64,000 bases of DNA from Pandoraea sp. (GTDB taxonomy: Bacteria; Pseudomonadota; Gammaproteobacteria; Burkholderiales; Burkholderiaceae). Shown here one piece after another: positions 19,825-29,920 of this stretch. The stretch's first letter is position 1. The number at the start of each line of letters is the position of its first letter. The DNA is taken from contig JARLJF010000008.1 in the NCBI GenBank assembly GCA_031291335.1, positions 1 to 64,000 of the forward strand, given 5' to 3'. Both the position numbers and the translations under genes were made by a program. The notes beneath the pieces were generated by a model. The model made no database searches. It had not been told where the DNA came from and saw nothing but the letters and a program-made list of their open reading frames with translations.

Positions 19825-21579
19825 TTACATCTTGGCCGGGGCAGAGACACCCAGCACGGCAAGGCCGTTGCGCAGCACCTGACGCGTTGCCGCCAGCAGC
19901 GCCAGACGCGCCTGCTTCACGGTTTCGTCGTCGACCAGTACGCGATCGGAGTTGTAGAAGGAGTGGAACGCCCCCGCCAGATCGCGCAGATAGAAGGCCA
20001 CGGCGTGCGGTGCCAGTTCCTCGGCGGCGCGCGTGAGCATGTCCGGGTATTCGGCGAGCAACTGCAGCAACGCGAGCGCGCGTTCGCTGTCGAGCGGCGC
20101 GAGGTCGGCGTTGAGCAGTTGGGCTTCGTCGCCACCCCACTGCTTCAGGATCGAGCAGATGCGCGCGTGCGCATACTGGACGTAATACACCGGGTTCTCG
20201 TCGTTCTGTTTGAGTGCGAGATCCACGTCGAACACGAATTCGGTGTCTGCCTTGCGCGAAATTAAGAAGAAACGCACGGCATCGCGACCACGGCGCAGGG
20301 CGTCTTCACGCTCGGTGGGGTCTGTCACTGGCGTTTCTGCCGTAATGCCGCCCGACCATTCGATCAGGTCGCGCACGGTCACGTAGCTGCCTGCGCGCTT
20401 GGAGATCTTCACCTCTTCGCCGTTGCGCATCACCGTGACCATCTTGTGCAGCACGTAGTCGGGGTAGCCCTTCGGAATGCCGATGCCCAGCGCCTGCAGG
20501 CCGGCGCGCACACGGGCGATCGTGCCGTGGTGGTCCGAGCCCTGCACGTTGATGACCTGATGGAAGCCGCGGTCCCACTTGCGCGTGTGATAGGCGACGT
20601 CCGGCACGAAGTACGTGTACGTGCCGTCGGACTTGCGCATCACGCGGTCCTTGTCGTCGCCGTAGTCGGTCGTACGCAGCCACAGCGCGCCTTCCTGTTC
20701 GTACGTGACGCCGGCATCGATGAGCGCCTGCACCGTGCGCTCGACGCTACCGTCGGCGTACAGCGACGATTCGAGGTAGTACTGATCGAAGATGACGCCG
20801 AACGTTTGCAGATCGATGTCTTGCTCGCGGCGCAGATACGCCACGGCGAACGCGCGAATCGAGTCGATGTCTTCGATCTCGCCGTTGCCGGTGACTGGCT
20901 CGCCATCGGACGCCTGCACGGTCTTGCCGGCAAGGAAGTCCTGCGCGATGTCGCCGATGTAGTCGCCGTTGTAGGCTGACTCCGGCCACTCGGCGTCACC
21001 TGGCTTGAAGCCGCGTGCACGTGCCTGAACCGAGGTCGTGAGCGTCTGGATTTGCACGCCGGCGTCGTTGTAATAGAACTCGCGATGGACCGGACGGCCC
21101 TGCGTGCCGAGCAATGCCGAGATCGTGTCGCCGAGTGCGGCCTGCCGGCCGTGACCCACGTGCAACGGGCCGGTCGGATTGGCCGAGACGAACTCGACGA
21201 GAACCGGGGCGGCTTCGTTGCTGGCGGCGCGGCGGCCGAAGGCTGCGCCCTCGGTCAGGATCGCGCGCGCGACCGATTGCTTGGTTGCATTGGCCAGGCG
21301 CAGGTTGATAAAGCCGGGACCGGCAATCTCGACAGCATCGACGAGACCCTTTGCGCGGGCGTCGGCGAGGATAGCGTCGGCAATCTTTTGCGCCAGCTCG
21401 CGCGGATTGGCGCGCAGCGGCTTGGCGAGTTGCATCGCCACGTTACAGGCCAGATCGCCGTGAGCGGCGACCTTGGGACGTTCGAGCAGGATGACAGGCG
21501 CGGTGCCGTCTGCGGGCATCAAACCGGCGACGACGTCGCCGATCAGCGCGACGAGAGCATTCTTTTGTGCGGGTAGCAT
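19825..21579 (-). CDS. argS: Arginyl-tRNA synthetase
   Basis: This class-I aminoacyl-tRNA synthetase charges tRNA-Arg. The 584-residue protein has the N-terminal Add-1 domain (1-110), the HIGH-type motif H140-V-G-H143 in [14 protein letters not shown], the KMSKS-equivalent region around [11 protein letters not shown], and the C-terminal all-helical DALR anticodon-binding domain. The start MLPAQKN and length fit the family. It is followed by the FtsN-like and dsbA genes on the same strand. Confidence 0.97.
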   Translation of the reverse strand: MLPAQKNALVALIGDVVAGLMPADGTAPVILLERPKVAAHGDLACNVAMQLAKPLRANPRELAQKIADAILADARAKGLVDAVEIAGPGFINLRLANATKQSVARAILTEGAAFGRRAASNEAAPVLVEFVSANPTGPLHVGHGRQAALGDTISALLGTQGRPVHREFYYNDAGVQIQTLTTSVQARARGFKPGDAEWPESAYNGDYIGDIAQDFLAGKTVQASDGEPVTGNGEIEDIDSIRAFAVAYLRREQDIDLQTFGVIFDQYYLESSLYADGSVERTVQALIDAGVTYEQEGALWLRTTDYGDDKDRVMRKSDGTYTYFVPDVAYHTRKWDRGFHQVINVQGSDHHGTIARVRAGLQALGIGIPKGYPDYVLHKMVTVMRNGEEVKISKRAGSYVTVRDLIEWSGGITAETPVTDPTEREDALRRGRDAVRFFLISRKADTEFVFDVDLALKQNDENPVYYVQYAHARICSILKQWGGDEAQLLNADLAPLDSERALALLQLLAEYPDMLTRAAEELAPHAVAFYLRDLAGAFHSFYNSDRVLVDDETVKQARLALLAATRQVLRNGLAVLGVSAPAKM

Positions 21580-21742
21580 TGGCGGGTGTTTCGGGTGCGT
21601 CCGGACACGTCCGGACAGGCAATTGAATCGTCAGCAACGGATTTTAACAGGTGTATGATGAAGTCACGGTACCCGCCGGTCCCTCTCCTTGTGTGACAAG
21701 CCCAGAGGCGGCGGTGGTGATAACGCGAACAGGGAGACAACT

Positions 21743-22069
21743 ATGCTGGTAACGTTCAAGTCGCACGCCTCGCCCACGATCACCATGCTTGAAAATCTCG
21801 CGCAGTTTTTGCTCGGGCTGGTCGGCAAGAAGGTCGGCGAGCGAGGGGCGATCGGCGAAGACGAAATGGGCGAGGCCATCGCGAAGCTCGAGGCCGCCAT
21901 CGCGGAAGACAATGCCGCCGCGAAGAAGGAAAGCGAGGGCAAGAAGTCGGATGAGCGCGACGAAGACGATCGTCTGCGTCTCGCGCAACGGGCCTACCCG
22001 CTGCTCGACATGCTGCGTGAGTCCCGCAAGGAAAACGTGGCCGTGATGTGGGAAGTGAGTAGTCGCTAA
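21743..22069 (+). CDS. DUF1840-family protein
   Basis: A 108-residue soluble protein beginning MLVTFKSHASPTITML, chosen as start because of GGGAGAC upstream and because the family starts with this motif. The middle is a charged Lys/Glu/Asp region (near 65-80), and the C-terminus has LRLAQRAYPLLDMLRESRKENVAVMWE. It is divergent from argS and followed by a strong terminator, so it is probably monocistronic. DUF1840 proteins are common in betaproteobacteria, and I know of no established function. Confidence 0.85.
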   Translation: MLVTFKSHASPTITMLENLAQFLLGLVGKKVGERGAIGEDEMGEAIAKLEAAIAEDNAAAKKESEGKKSDERDEDDRLRLAQRAYPLLDMLRESRKENVAVMWEVSSR

Positions 22070-22132
22070 GTATTTGGCGTGGCGCGTCCGGTAAGGGCGC
22101 GTCCACCGTCCGAACGTAAGCAATAGAAAAAG

Positions 22133-22169
22133 AAAAAAGCAGGCCGCAAATCGCGGGCCTGCTTTTTTT
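22133..22169 (+). terminator. Intrinsic terminator after the DUF1840 gene
   Basis: A 13-bp stem pairs 22133-22145 with 22156-22168 around a 10-base loop and is followed by seven T residues. The A-run on the other side could also stop convergent transcription. Confidence 0.92.
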
Positions 22170-22282
22170 GTGTCTTCTGGAAACGGGCCACCCCGGGCGA
22201 GGATTTCAGGTTCAGCCCCGAATGCCTAGGGCCTTGAACCATGGCGACGCCGATTCCTGGATGCAGCGCAGAGGCGTCGAAC

Positions 22283-22603
22283 TTACTGTGCCTTGCCCGG
22301 CGCGTTATCCGGCGCATTCGTCGCGCCATTCCCCGTATTGCCATTGTTCGGGGTCTTCTTGGTGCTATGACGCGGTTGCTGTGCCTTCGCGTTCGGATGC
22401 GGGTCTGACGGCGTCATCGTCTGGGCGCTCGGCGTCGGGGCCTGGCGCGAGTTTGGCGAAGCCTGGGTAGGCATCGGGGTCGACGGGTCCGTCGTGGTAC
22501 CGCCGCCAGCACCGGCACCGCCACCCCCGGCACCTTGAGCGAAACTCAGTGCCGAAGCACCGGCGAGGGTCAGGGCAGCAACCGAAATAATCAGCTTCTT
22601 CAT
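22283..22603 (-). CDS. Small secreted Gly/Pro/Thr-rich protein of unknown function
   Basis: A 106-residue protein starting at the ATG at 22603, with AAGGAG upstream. The signal peptide MKKLIISVAALTLAGASALSFA is clear. The mature part is low-complexity: a GAGGGGAGAGGG stretch, then Pro/Ser/Thr/Asn-rich sequence without cysteines or recognisable domains, probably disordered. Similar small exported proteins are frequent in Burkholderiales. No function is assignable. It is convergent with the DUF1840 gene. Confidence 0.7.
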   Translation of the reverse strand: MKKLIISVAALTLAGASALSFAQGAGGGGAGAGGGTTTDPSTPMPTQASPNSRQAPTPSAQTMTPSDPHPNAKAQQPRHSTKKTPNNGNTGNGATNAPDNAPGKAQ

Positions 22604-22823
22604 CAGATGGACTCCTTGGCTTTGCGCTGCACACGAAAGGAACATTTGTCGTGCAGGCATCACTTGCGTTAGTGAGATTCCAGTCTATGAAGCCGCAGCC
22701 TACGGTGCTGTAAGGCTTTGTAATCGTTTGTAATTCGGCTTTTTCCCTACGCCTTTCGTCATCCTTTTCGCCGCTGTTTTAGCCATCGCTTTCGCCGTGC
22801 GCACCGTACATCTTGCTGCGCCT

Positions 22824-23543
22824 TTAGTCATCCGAACGGCTGGACCAGAACACCTGATTGACGCCGGGCAGCGTTTCGAGATGATCGGTGAGCGCATCGA
22901 GTTCGCCGGCTTTGACGGCCGTGGGCAGCAGCAGCGCCTCGATCTCGACTTCTGCCTCGCCGAACGGGTGAATGTCCAGTGCGCGCACCGGATAGTTCGA
23001 CGCTTCGAGCCAGGCTTCCACCTTGTCGAGCACGTCGCGCTGCGTGGTACGTGCGCAGATGACGGACAGCGCGTAAGTCGCTTCCGACGTCGCCTCGTTG
23101 ATCGGGGCGCGGTTGATGCGGTTCACGACAGGGCGCAACAGCGTGTTGGCGGCCAGCACGAAAGCCGCGACAACAATGGCTTCGATGATCAGGCTCGCGC
23201 CGGCGGCGGCGCCAACAGCGGCCGAGCCCCAGAGGGTGGCGGCCGTGTTCAGGCCTCGCACGGAGGCGCCGTCCTTCATGATCGCGCCCGCGCCGAGGAA
23301 GCCGACACCCGACACCACATAGGCGATCACGCGGGTATCGCCCGGCATGAGCCGCATCGACAAGTCGACGAAGGCGGCGGCGCCCACGGCCACGAGCACA
23401 TTGGTCCGCAAGCCGGCCGTGCGTTGGCGGACTTGTCGTTCCACGCCGATGATCGCACCCAGAACGAACGCGACGAAGAGCGAGACGGCGGTGTTGAGCA
23501 GCGGAAGGAGCTGGAAATTCTGGATGCTTTGCAGTGCGTGCAT
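22824..23543 (-). CDS. MgtC/SapB-family membrane protein
   Basis: About 239 residues from the ATG at 23543 (MHALQSIQNF). Four to five transmembrane helices occupy the first 140 residues with the family signature GVERQVRQRTAGLRTN near 30 and GVGFLGAGAIMKDG near 77. A soluble C-terminal ACT-like domain follows (about 150-239). In enteric bacteria MgtC is a virulence-associated inhibitor of the F1Fo ATPase and is linked to Mg2+ limitation. In this lineage the role is unknown. It stands alone, with no Mg2+ transporter gene nearby. Confidence 0.88.
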   Translation of the reverse strand: MHALQSIQNFQLLPLLNTAVSLFVAFVLGAIIGVERQVRQRTAGLRTNVLVAVGAAAFVDLSMRLMPGDTRVIAYVVSGVGFLGAGAIMKDGASVRGLNTAATLWGSAAVGAAAGASLIIEAIVVAAFVLAANTLLRPVVNRINRAPINEATSEATYALSVICARTTQRDVLDKVEAWLEASNYPVRALDIHPFGEAEVEIEALLLPTAVKAGELDALTDHLETLPGVNQVFWSSRSDD

Positions 23544-23819
23544 GGAACGTCTCGAAGTGAGCCAGCCGGCATAGGGCATGAGGCAGGGGGCCGGTGACCG
23601 GGGACCCAATCAAATCGGATCAGCCCGAACGGGCGGGACACTACGCTTCGGTTGCGACAGGCACATGACACCGGAGAAGGCAGACGGCGGGTCTGTCCGG
23701 TCGCCGGTCAGGTGGCCATCATCGTCGCGTCGCGGCCTCAGTGCGCCGCCGCGATTATGGCATCCGGACCCGGCGCGCGGTAGTCATACCGCCCGCCGGA
23801 TCGCTTTACGGGGATGTGG

Positions 23820-26570
23820 CTACGACAGTTGCGGTGCGAGCAGACGCCGGGCGGTCGCTTCGTCCACGTTGGCCCGTTCCATGAAGTCTTCGACCTGATC
23901 GGGGCCGATCTTGCCGACGCTGAAGTACGTGCTGTCCGGATGCGACAGATAGAAACCCGAGACGCTCGCGGCGGGCAGCATGGCGAGCGATTCCGTCACG
24001 CTCATGTTGATCTCGTGGGCCTGCAGGTACTGGAACATCGGGCCCTTGACGGAGTGCTCCGGGCAAGCCGGATAGCCCGGTGCCGGACGAATGCCGACGT
24101 ACGCTTCCTTGATGAGATCGTCGTTATCCAACTGTTCGGCGCTCGCGTAGCCCCAGAAGTCGCGACGCACGCGTGCGTGCATGCACTCGGCGAACGCTTC
24201 GGCCAGGCGGTCCGCCAGGGCCTTGAGCATGATCGCGCTGTAGTCGTCGTGATTGGCGAGGAAGCCGGCTTCCTTCGCGTCGACACCGAGGCCTGCCGTG
24301 ACCGCGAACACGCCGATGTAGTCGGCCACACCGCTGTCCTTGGGCGCGATAAAGTCGGCCAGCGAACGGTTCGGGCGACGCACGCCATCCACGACGGGAC
24401 GTTCGCTCTGTTGACGCAGGTTGTGCCACGTGAAGGCGACTTCCGTACGCGATTCGTCGGTATAGATCTCGACGTCGTCGTCGCCGACCACGTTGGCGGG
24501 CAGCATCGCGATCACGCCGTTGGCCGTCAGCCAGCGGCCCTTGATCAGTCGATTCAGCATCTCCTTGCCGTCAGCGAAGACACGCCGTGCCGAGTCGCCG
24601 ACGATGTCGTCGGTCAGAATCGCCGGGTAGGGGCCTGCGAGGTCCCACGTCTGGAAGAACGGGCCCCAGTCGATGAATTCTGCCAACTCGGCGAGATCGT
24701 AGTTCTTGAAGAGACGACGGCCGATGAACTTCGGCTTCGGCGGAACGTAGGTCGACCAATCGACCTTGAACTTGTTCTCGCGGGCGGTCGCGAGCGAGAC
24801 CATCGGCGTGGCCTTGCGGTTCGCGTGTTGCTGACGCACACGCTCGTAATCCGTCTTGATCTCTGCGAGGTAGCGCTCGGCGGCATCGTCCGAGAGCAGG
24901 TTCGAGGCGACCGACACGGAGCGCGACGCGTCCGGCACGTAGATCACCGGGCCATCGTAGTGCGGCGCGATCTTCACGGCGGTGTGCACGCGCGAAGTCG
25001 TCGCACCGCCGATCAGCAGCGGGATGTTGCGCAGGCGGAAGTATTCGTCGCGCTGCATTTCCGAAGCGACGTACGCCATCTCTTCGAGGCTCGGCGTAAT
25101 GAGGCCCGACAGGCCGATGATGTCCGCGCCTTCTTCCTTCGCCTTGGAGAGGATTTCGGCGCACGGCACCATCACACCCATGTTGACGACTTCGAAGTTA
25201 TTGCACTGAAGCACCACGGTCACGATGTTCTTGCCGATGTCGTGCACATCGCCCTTGACCGTGGCGATCACGATCTTGCCCTTCGAGCGAACGTCTTCAC
25301 CGGCAGCGGCCATGCGGGCCTTTTCTTCTTCGATGAAGGGCACCAGATGCGCGACGGCCTGCTTCATCACGCGCGCGCTCTTCACGACCTGCGGCAGGAA
25401 CATCTTGCCCGCGCCGAACAGATCGCCCACGACGTTCATCCCGTCCATGAGCGGGCCTTCGATCACCTGAATCGGACGGCCGCCCGCGTCGAAAATCTTC
25501 TGACGGACTTCTTCGGTATCTTCGACGATGAAGGTCGTAATGCCGTGCACCAGCGCGTGCGCGAGACGCGCTTCGACCGGCTGATTGCGCCACTCCAGGT
25601 TCTCTTCGCGCTTTTGCGCCCCGCCCTTGAAGCGGTCGGCGATTTCCAGCAGACGTTCGGTACTGTCGTCGCGGCGGTTGAGCACCACGTCTTCGACACG
25701 CTCACGCAATTCGGCGTCGAGGTTTTCGTACACGCCGAGCTGGCCGGCGTTGACGATACCCATGTCCATGCCGGCCTGAATCGCGTGGTACAGGAACACG
25801 GTGTGAATCGCTTCACGCACGAGGTCGTTGCCGCGGAACGAGAACGAGACATTCGACACGCCGCCGCTGATCTTCGCGCCGGGCAGATTCTGCTTGATCC
25901 AGCGCGTGGCGTTGATGAAGTCGACCGCGTAGTTGTTGTGCTCTTCGATGCCGGTGGCCACCGCGAAGATGTTCGGGTCGAAGATGATGTCTTCCGGCGG
26001 GAAGCCCACTTCGTCGACGAGCACGCGATAGCTGCGCTCGCAGATCTGGGTCTTGCGCGCGTAGGTGTCGGCCTGCCCCTGTTCGTCGAAAGCCATGACC
26101 ACGGCAGCGGCGCCATAGCGGCGAATGCGCTTGGCGTGATGGACGAACGCTTCCTTGCCTTCCTTGAGCGAGATCGAATTGACGATGGCCTTGCCCTGCA
26201 CGCACTTCAGGCCCGCCTCGATCACCTCCCACTTCGACGAGTCGATCATGATCGGCACGCGCGCAATGTCCGGCTCGGAGGCGATCAGGTTCATGAAGCG
26301 CACCATCGCCGCCTTGGAGTCGAGCATTGCCTCGTCCATGTTGATATCGATGACCTGCGCGCCGTTCTCGACTTGCTGACGGGCGACCGCCAGCGCTTCA
26401 TCGAACTGGCCGTTCAGGATCATGCGCGCGAACGCTTTCGAACCCGTGACGTTGGTACGTTCGCCGACGTTCACGAAAAGCGTGCCCTCGCCAATGTTGA
26501 AGGGCTCAAGCCCGGACAGGCGCATCGGCTGCACTGGCTCAACAGGCTTCAGGAAGGGCGTTTGGCTCAT
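23820..26570 (-). CDS. metH: Cobalamin-dependent methionine synthase, C-terminal part (folate, B12 and activation domains)
   Basis: A 916-residue protein corresponding to MetH without the homocysteine-binding module. It has a pterin-binding domain (about 25-290), a B12 cap domain (330-420), a cobalamin-binding domain with the D441-x-H443-x-x-G446 motif ([10 protein letters not shown]), and a SAM-dependent reactivation domain (about 590-916). It transfers the methyl group from methyltetrahydrofolate via cobalamin to homocysteine, working with the separate N-terminal protein encoded 127 bases upstream. The split is intact on both sides, with its own start codon, and is not a frameshift. Confidence 0.96.
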   Translation of the reverse strand: MSQTPFLKPVEPVQPMRLSGLEPFNIGEGTLFVNVGERTNVTGSKAFARMILNGQFDEALAVARQQVENGAQVIDINMDEAMLDSKAAMVRFMNLIASEPDIARVPIMIDSSKWEVIEAGLKCVQGKAIVNSISLKEGKEAFVHHAKRIRRYGAAAVVMAFDEQGQADTYARKTQICERSYRVLVDEVGFPPEDIIFDPNIFAVATGIEEHNNYAVDFINATRWIKQNLPGAKISGGVSNVSFSFRGNDLVREAIHTVFLYHAIQAGMDMGIVNAGQLGVYENLDAELRERVEDVVLNRRDDSTERLLEIADRFKGGAQKREENLEWRNQPVEARLAHALVHGITTFIVEDTEEVRQKIFDAGGRPIQVIEGPLMDGMNVVGDLFGAGKMFLPQVVKSARVMKQAVAHLVPFIEEEKARMAAAGEDVRSKGKIVIATVKGDVHDIGKNIVTVVLQCNNFEVVNMGVMVPCAEILSKAKEEGADIIGLSGLITPSLEEMAYVASEMQRDEYFRLRNIPLLIGGATTSRVHTAVKIAPHYDGPVIYVPDASRSVSVASNLLSDDAAERYLAEIKTDYERVRQQHANRKATPMVSLATARENKFKVDWSTYVPPKPKFIGRRLFKNYDLAELAEFIDWGPFFQTWDLAGPYPAILTDDIVGDSARRVFADGKEMLNRLIKGRWLTANGVIAMLPANVVGDDDVEIYTDESRTEVAFTWHNLRQQSERPVVDGVRRPNRSLADFIAPKDSGVADYIGVFAVTAGLGVDAKEAGFLANHDDYSAIMLKALADRLAEAFAECMHARVRRDFWGYASAEQLDNDDLIKEAYVGIRPAPGYPACPEHSVKGPMFQYLQAHEINMSVTESLAMLPAASVSGFYLSHPDSTYFSVGKIGPDQVEDFMERANVDEATARRLLAPQLS

Positions 26571-26697
26571 GGGGCAATCCGTTCAGTGGTTGGCGCGCCT
26601 GTCATGGCGATCGCGTGGTGGCGATGGCGGCGCGCCGGGCTTCTTGCAATCAGTCTTGTTGTCTTGTTGTCTTCAGGCAGACGGGTGCGTTATTTGT

Positions 26698-27801
26698 CTA
26701 TTCGTCGCGCATGTCGTCGCTATCGGCATTGCGGTACTGCGAGGGCCAGCGGCGCGGTTTCACGTCTGCGAGCACCTTGGCGATCTCGGCAATGTGCGCC
26801 GGGGTGGTGCCGCAGCAGCCGCCCGCCAGATTCACGAGGCCCGCCTGCGCGAATTCCTTGAGCAGGCCCGAGGTCACGTCCGGCGTCTCGTCGAAGCCCG
26901 TGTCGCTCATTGGGTTGGGCAGGCCGGCGTTCGGGTAGACCGACACGTACGTGTTGCACAGCTTGGCCAACTCGGCGATGTACGGACGCATGAGCGTCGC
27001 GCCGAGCGCGCAGTTCAGGCCGAACGTGAGCGGACGGGCGTGACGCAGCGAATTCCAGAAGGCCTCGACCGTCTGGCCGGACAGAATGCGTCCGGAGGCG
27101 TCGGTGACGGTGCCCGAGATCATGATCGGCAGCACTTCGCCGGTGTCTTCGAACAGTTCGTCGATGGCGAAGAGCGCGGCCTTGGCGTTGAGCGTATCGA
27201 AGATCGTCTCGACGAGGAACAGGTCGACGCCGCCTTCGAGCAGCGATTTGGCCTGCGCGTAATAGGCGTCGCGCAGTTGGTCGAAGTCGATGTTGCGTGC
27301 GCCGGGGTCGTTCACGTCCGGGCTGATGCTCGCGGTCTTGGGCGTCGGGCCGATGGCGCCGGCGGCGAAGCGCGGCTTCTCGGGCGTGCTGAACGCTTCA
27401 CAGGCTTCGCGTGCCAGACGCGCCGACTCGCGGTTCATCTCGTCGGCCAGATCTTCCATGTGATAGTCGCCCTGCGCGATCGTCGTCGCCCCGAACGTGT
27501 TCGTCTCGAGGATATCGGCGCCGGCGGTGAGGTACTGGCGGTGAATCTCGCTGATGACGTCCGGGCGCGTGAGCGAGAGCAACTCGTTGTTGCCTTTGAC
27601 GTCATGCGCGAAGTCCGCAAAGCGCTCGCCGCGGTATTGCGCCTCGCCCAGCTTGTACTGCTGGATCATCGTCCCCATGGCGCCGTCCAGAATCAGAATG
27701 CGCGATTCGAGCAGCGCAGGCAGCGCCTGACCACGCGTGTAGCGGGTCTGCACAGGGGCCTGAGCCGTGGTCGGTGCGGCAGATGGGGTTGCGGTGGTCA
27801 T
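26698..27801 (-). CDS. Methionine synthase, N-terminal part: homocysteine S-methyltransferase domain
   Basis: A 367-residue protein starting at the ATG at 27801. It forms the zinc-dependent homocysteine-binding barrel of Met[10 protein letters not shown] near 39-47, zinc ligands C264 (FGLNCALGA), C329 and C330 (GGCCGTTP). It supplies homocysteine activation for the cobalamin/folate half encoded immediately downstream. A 20-residue Ala/Thr/Pro leader precedes the domain. I looked for a SAH or cobalamin riboswitch in the leader (27802-27959) and did not recognise one. Confidence 0.95.
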   Translation of the reverse strand: MTTATPSAAPTTAQAPVQTRYTRGQALPALLESRILILDGAMGTMIQQYKLGEAQYRGERFADFAHDVKGNNELLSLTRPDVISEIHRQYLTAGADILETNTFGATTIAQGDYHMEDLADEMNRESARLAREACEAFSTPEKPRFAAGAIGPTPKTASISPDVNDPGARNIDFDQLRDAYYAQAKSLLEGGVDLFLVETIFDTLNAKAALFAIDELFEDTGEVLPIMISGTVTDASGRILSGQTVEAFWNSLRHARPLTFGLNCALGATLMRPYIAELAKLCNTYVSVYPNAGLPNPMSDTGFDETPDVTSGLLKEFAQAGLVNLAGGCCGTTPAHIAEIAKVLADVKPRRWPSQYRNADSDDMRDE

Positions 27802-27959
27802 GACGGACGTCGCCTTGGAGTGGCCGGAAAACCTATAATTGTAATGGTTTTCGCGCCTCTCGCCCGCGCGCCGCTGCCTGCCGGGCACCGTCACCAGGGC
27901 GGGCGGCACCGATTCACGACGTGTGCGTGCCCCCGTTTTCAACCTCTTTTGCCAACGAT

Positions 27960-28352
27960 ATGGAATTCCTGCTCCCGAGCGCTGCCCACCAGTTTTTGCA
28001 AGCTAACGCCAGCGCCTTGTTCGTCGACTGCCGCAGCGAGATGGAATATCTGTTCGTCGGACACCCGGCCGGGGCGATCCATGTAGCCTGGAACGACGGC
28101 CCGGATTGGGAAATCAATCCCCACTTCGTCCCGAGCGTACGCAAGCTCGCCGGCGCGGGGGGCGAGCGTCCCGTGATGCTGATCTGCCGCAGCGGCAACC
28201 GCAGCACTGCGGCCGGTGAGGCGCTCGAGGCAGCCGGCTTTCGCAATGTCTACGGGGTACTGCACGGTTTCGAGGGCGATCTGGATGCGACGCATCACCG
28301 CAATGCGGTGAACGGCTGGCGCTTCGACGGATTGCCGTGGGAGCAGTGCTGA
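27960..28352 (+). CDS. Rhodanese-like sulfurtransferase
   Basis: A 130-residue single-domain rhodanese from the ATG at 27960. The persulfide-forming cysteine is C76 in CRSGNRS, with the substrate-binding loop directly after it. [10 protein letters not shown] near 21 and the C-terminal GFEGDL complete the fold. It transfers sulfane sulfur in the cytoplasm; the acceptor is unknown. It is divergent from the methionine synthase genes, from which a 158-base space separates it, and ends before a strong terminator. Confidence 0.92.
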   Translation: MEFLLPSAAHQFLQANASALFVDCRSEMEYLFVGHPAGAIHVAWNDGPDWEINPHFVPSVRKLAGAGGERPVMLICRSGNRSTAAGEALEAAGFRNVYGVLHGFEGDLDATHHRNAVNGWRFDGLPWEQC

Positions 28353-28426
28353 CGGGCGGTGCGCGGGAAAACTGGGGAATGAAGTGACGTAGAAGTCTGA
28401 CATTGCGTCAAGCTTCCGCACCATGA

Positions 28427-28454
28427 AAAAACCCTCGCTGCGGCGAGGGTTTTT
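28427..28454. terminator. Bidirectional intrinsic terminator
   Basis: A 12-bp stem pairs AAAAACCCTCGC at 28427-28438 with 28443-28454 around a 4-base loop, with A- and T-runs on the two sides. It serves the rhodanese gene on the plus strand and the convergent DUF3567 gene on the minus strand. Confidence 0.93.
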
Positions 28455-28484
28455 CGTGTGGCGGTACCGCGTGCGGCGTTGGCG

Positions 28485-28742
28485 TCAGTGGAGCACGACC
28501 GGGTTCGTCATGAAGGTGTCGAACTGTCCGAGGAATTCATCGACTTCGTCCTCGGAGGGTTCGGAGGCGATCAACTTCTGCACTTCTTCACGGAATTGCC
28601 GGGCAAGCGTGCCGTCGAGGAAAATCTCACGGCCAGCGGTTTTGTCCACGATTTCATAGCCGCCAGCAGACAGGGAGTGATTTCCGTTATCAGCGGAAAA
28701 CTCCACGACACAATAGTTCGGGCTGTTGTAAATCATGAGCAT
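28485..28742 (-). CDS. DUF3567-family protein
   Basis: An 85-residue protein starting MLMIYNSPNYCVVEF, a hallmark of DUF3567, with AGGAGAG upstream of the ATG at 28742. A short beta-rich N-terminal half (GGYEIVDKTAGREIFLDG) is followed by an acidic helix (EPSEDEVDEFLGQFD). The family is confined mainly to Burkholderiales and has no known function that I can state. It serves here as a taxonomic marker. Confidence 0.88.
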   Translation of the reverse strand: MLMIYNSPNYCVVEFSADNGNHSLSAGGYEIVDKTAGREIFLDGTLARQFREEVQKLIASEPSEDEVDEFLGQFDTFMTNPVVLH

Positions 28743-28915
28743 GGCAACTCTCCTGGTGTTCCTGCATGGTCCTTGATAACCCACATAGGGGCGACGCGGC
28801 GCGATTTCAAGAGGCAGTGCCCCATGATTCGCTTATCGGCACACCGGCTGACGAATTCAATGGTTTTTGCCCTCCTTGTCAAAGGTCCCGTTTCAGGTCC
28901 CGCTGGTTGCAGGGT

Positions 28916-29710
28916 TCAGACGTTAGAGGCGGCTCCCTGTAAAAATGTTGCAAGGGCATTGGTTACGAACTGTTTCTGCTCGACGATCGACAGGTGTGCC
29001 GCGTCGGGCACGATCTCCAGCCGGGCGTCCGTAATGCCATCAGCCAGGCGCCGGGCCACGGCCGGCGGGGTTGAGGGATCGTTCTCCCCGACGAGCACCA
29101 GTGTCGGTGCTTCGATCTCCGGCAAACGTGTTCGCACATCGAACGCGGCCAGCGCTTCGCACGAGGCGGCAAAGCCTTCCGGATGCGCGTTTGCCACGAG
29201 TGCCCGAATGCGTTCGGCTTGTTCGGGATGGCGCTTGCGGAATCGCTCGCCGAGCCAGCGCGTCAGCGTGCCGTCGGCCAGCGCCTTCATGCCGTGCTCA
29301 CGGGCCTGGACAGCACGCTCCAGAAATACCTTCGCATCGGCGTCGTCGTAGCCTGCGGTGGTGTCGATCAGCGTCAGGCTGACAATGCGCTCGGGCGCGT
29401 CCAGCGCCACTTGCTGAGCGACGGCGCCGCCCATCGAAATGCCGACGAAGTGCGTTCTCGGGACTTCCAGCGAACTGAGCAAGGCGGTCGCGTCGGCCGC
29501 CAGTTGCCCGATGGTGTACGGGCCGCGTGGCACGTCGCTGCCGCCATGGCCGCGACTGTCGTAACGGAGAACCCGGAAGTGTGCCGTGAGGTCGGGCATC
29601 AGATCGTCCCAGACCGTGAGATCCGCACCCAACGGATGCGCCAGCGTCAGCCACGGGCCGTGGCCGTCCACCGTGTAATGAATCGATGCACCGTTGGCAC
29701 TGACTTTCAT
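28916..29710 (-). CDS. Alpha/beta hydrolase, 3-oxoadipate enol-lactonase-like
   Basis: A 264-residue alpha/beta hydrolase. The nucleophile elbow is G90-I-S92-M-G, the acid is in LVGENDPSTPP, and the histidine is in PDAAHLSIVEQ. The sequence style (RYDSRGHGGSD near 49-58) resembles PcaD enol-lactonases of the beta-ketoadipate pathway, but no pca genes are near. A broader esterase/lactonase call is therefore safer. It is encoded alone on the minus strand. Confidence 0.82.
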   Translation of the reverse strand: MKVSANGASIHYTVDGHGPWLTLAHPLGADLTVWDDLMPDLTAHFRVLRYDSRGHGGSDVPRGPYTIGQLAADATALLSSLEVPRTHFVGISMGGAVAQQVALDAPERIVSLTLIDTTAGYDDADAKVFLERAVQAREHGMKALADGTLTRWLGERFRKRHPEQAERIRALVANAHPEGFAASCEALAAFDVRTRLPEIEAPTLVLVGENDPSTPPAVARRLADGITDARLEIVPDAAHLSIVEQKQFVTNALATFLQGAASNV

Positions 29711-29920
29711 GGTGAGCGGCCTCCCTGATCTCGTCGATGCATTTGCGAACGAAGTGGTGCCGATGCAGTGGGACGATTCCGATTATGTCAGGAACCTTCG
29801 ACTTGTGCAGGGCGTTTCGTAGTAGTGAGGCAACACTTTGCCGTATCACCGCGTCACGCCTGCATCGCTCGACTTTCTAACCAATGGAGACCGCGTCCCC
29901 GGGAGGGTCGCTCAGCGGCG

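Noticed and set aside
23814-26861. Plus-strand open frame of 1,015 codons antisense to metH
   Set aside because: It is a GC-driven shadow of the metH frame: no ribosome site, Arg/His-rich composition and no recognisable domain, while the minus-strand protein is a clear MetH.
27834-27839. TATAAT as -10 element for the rhodanese gene
   Set aside because: A perfect -10 word, but no acceptable -35 lies 16-18 bases upstream and the distance to the start is 120 bases. Not listed as a promoter.
27802-27959. Possible SAH or cobalamin riboswitch in the methionine synthase leader
   Set aside because: The leader is short and I found neither the SAH-riboswitch core nor a B12-box.
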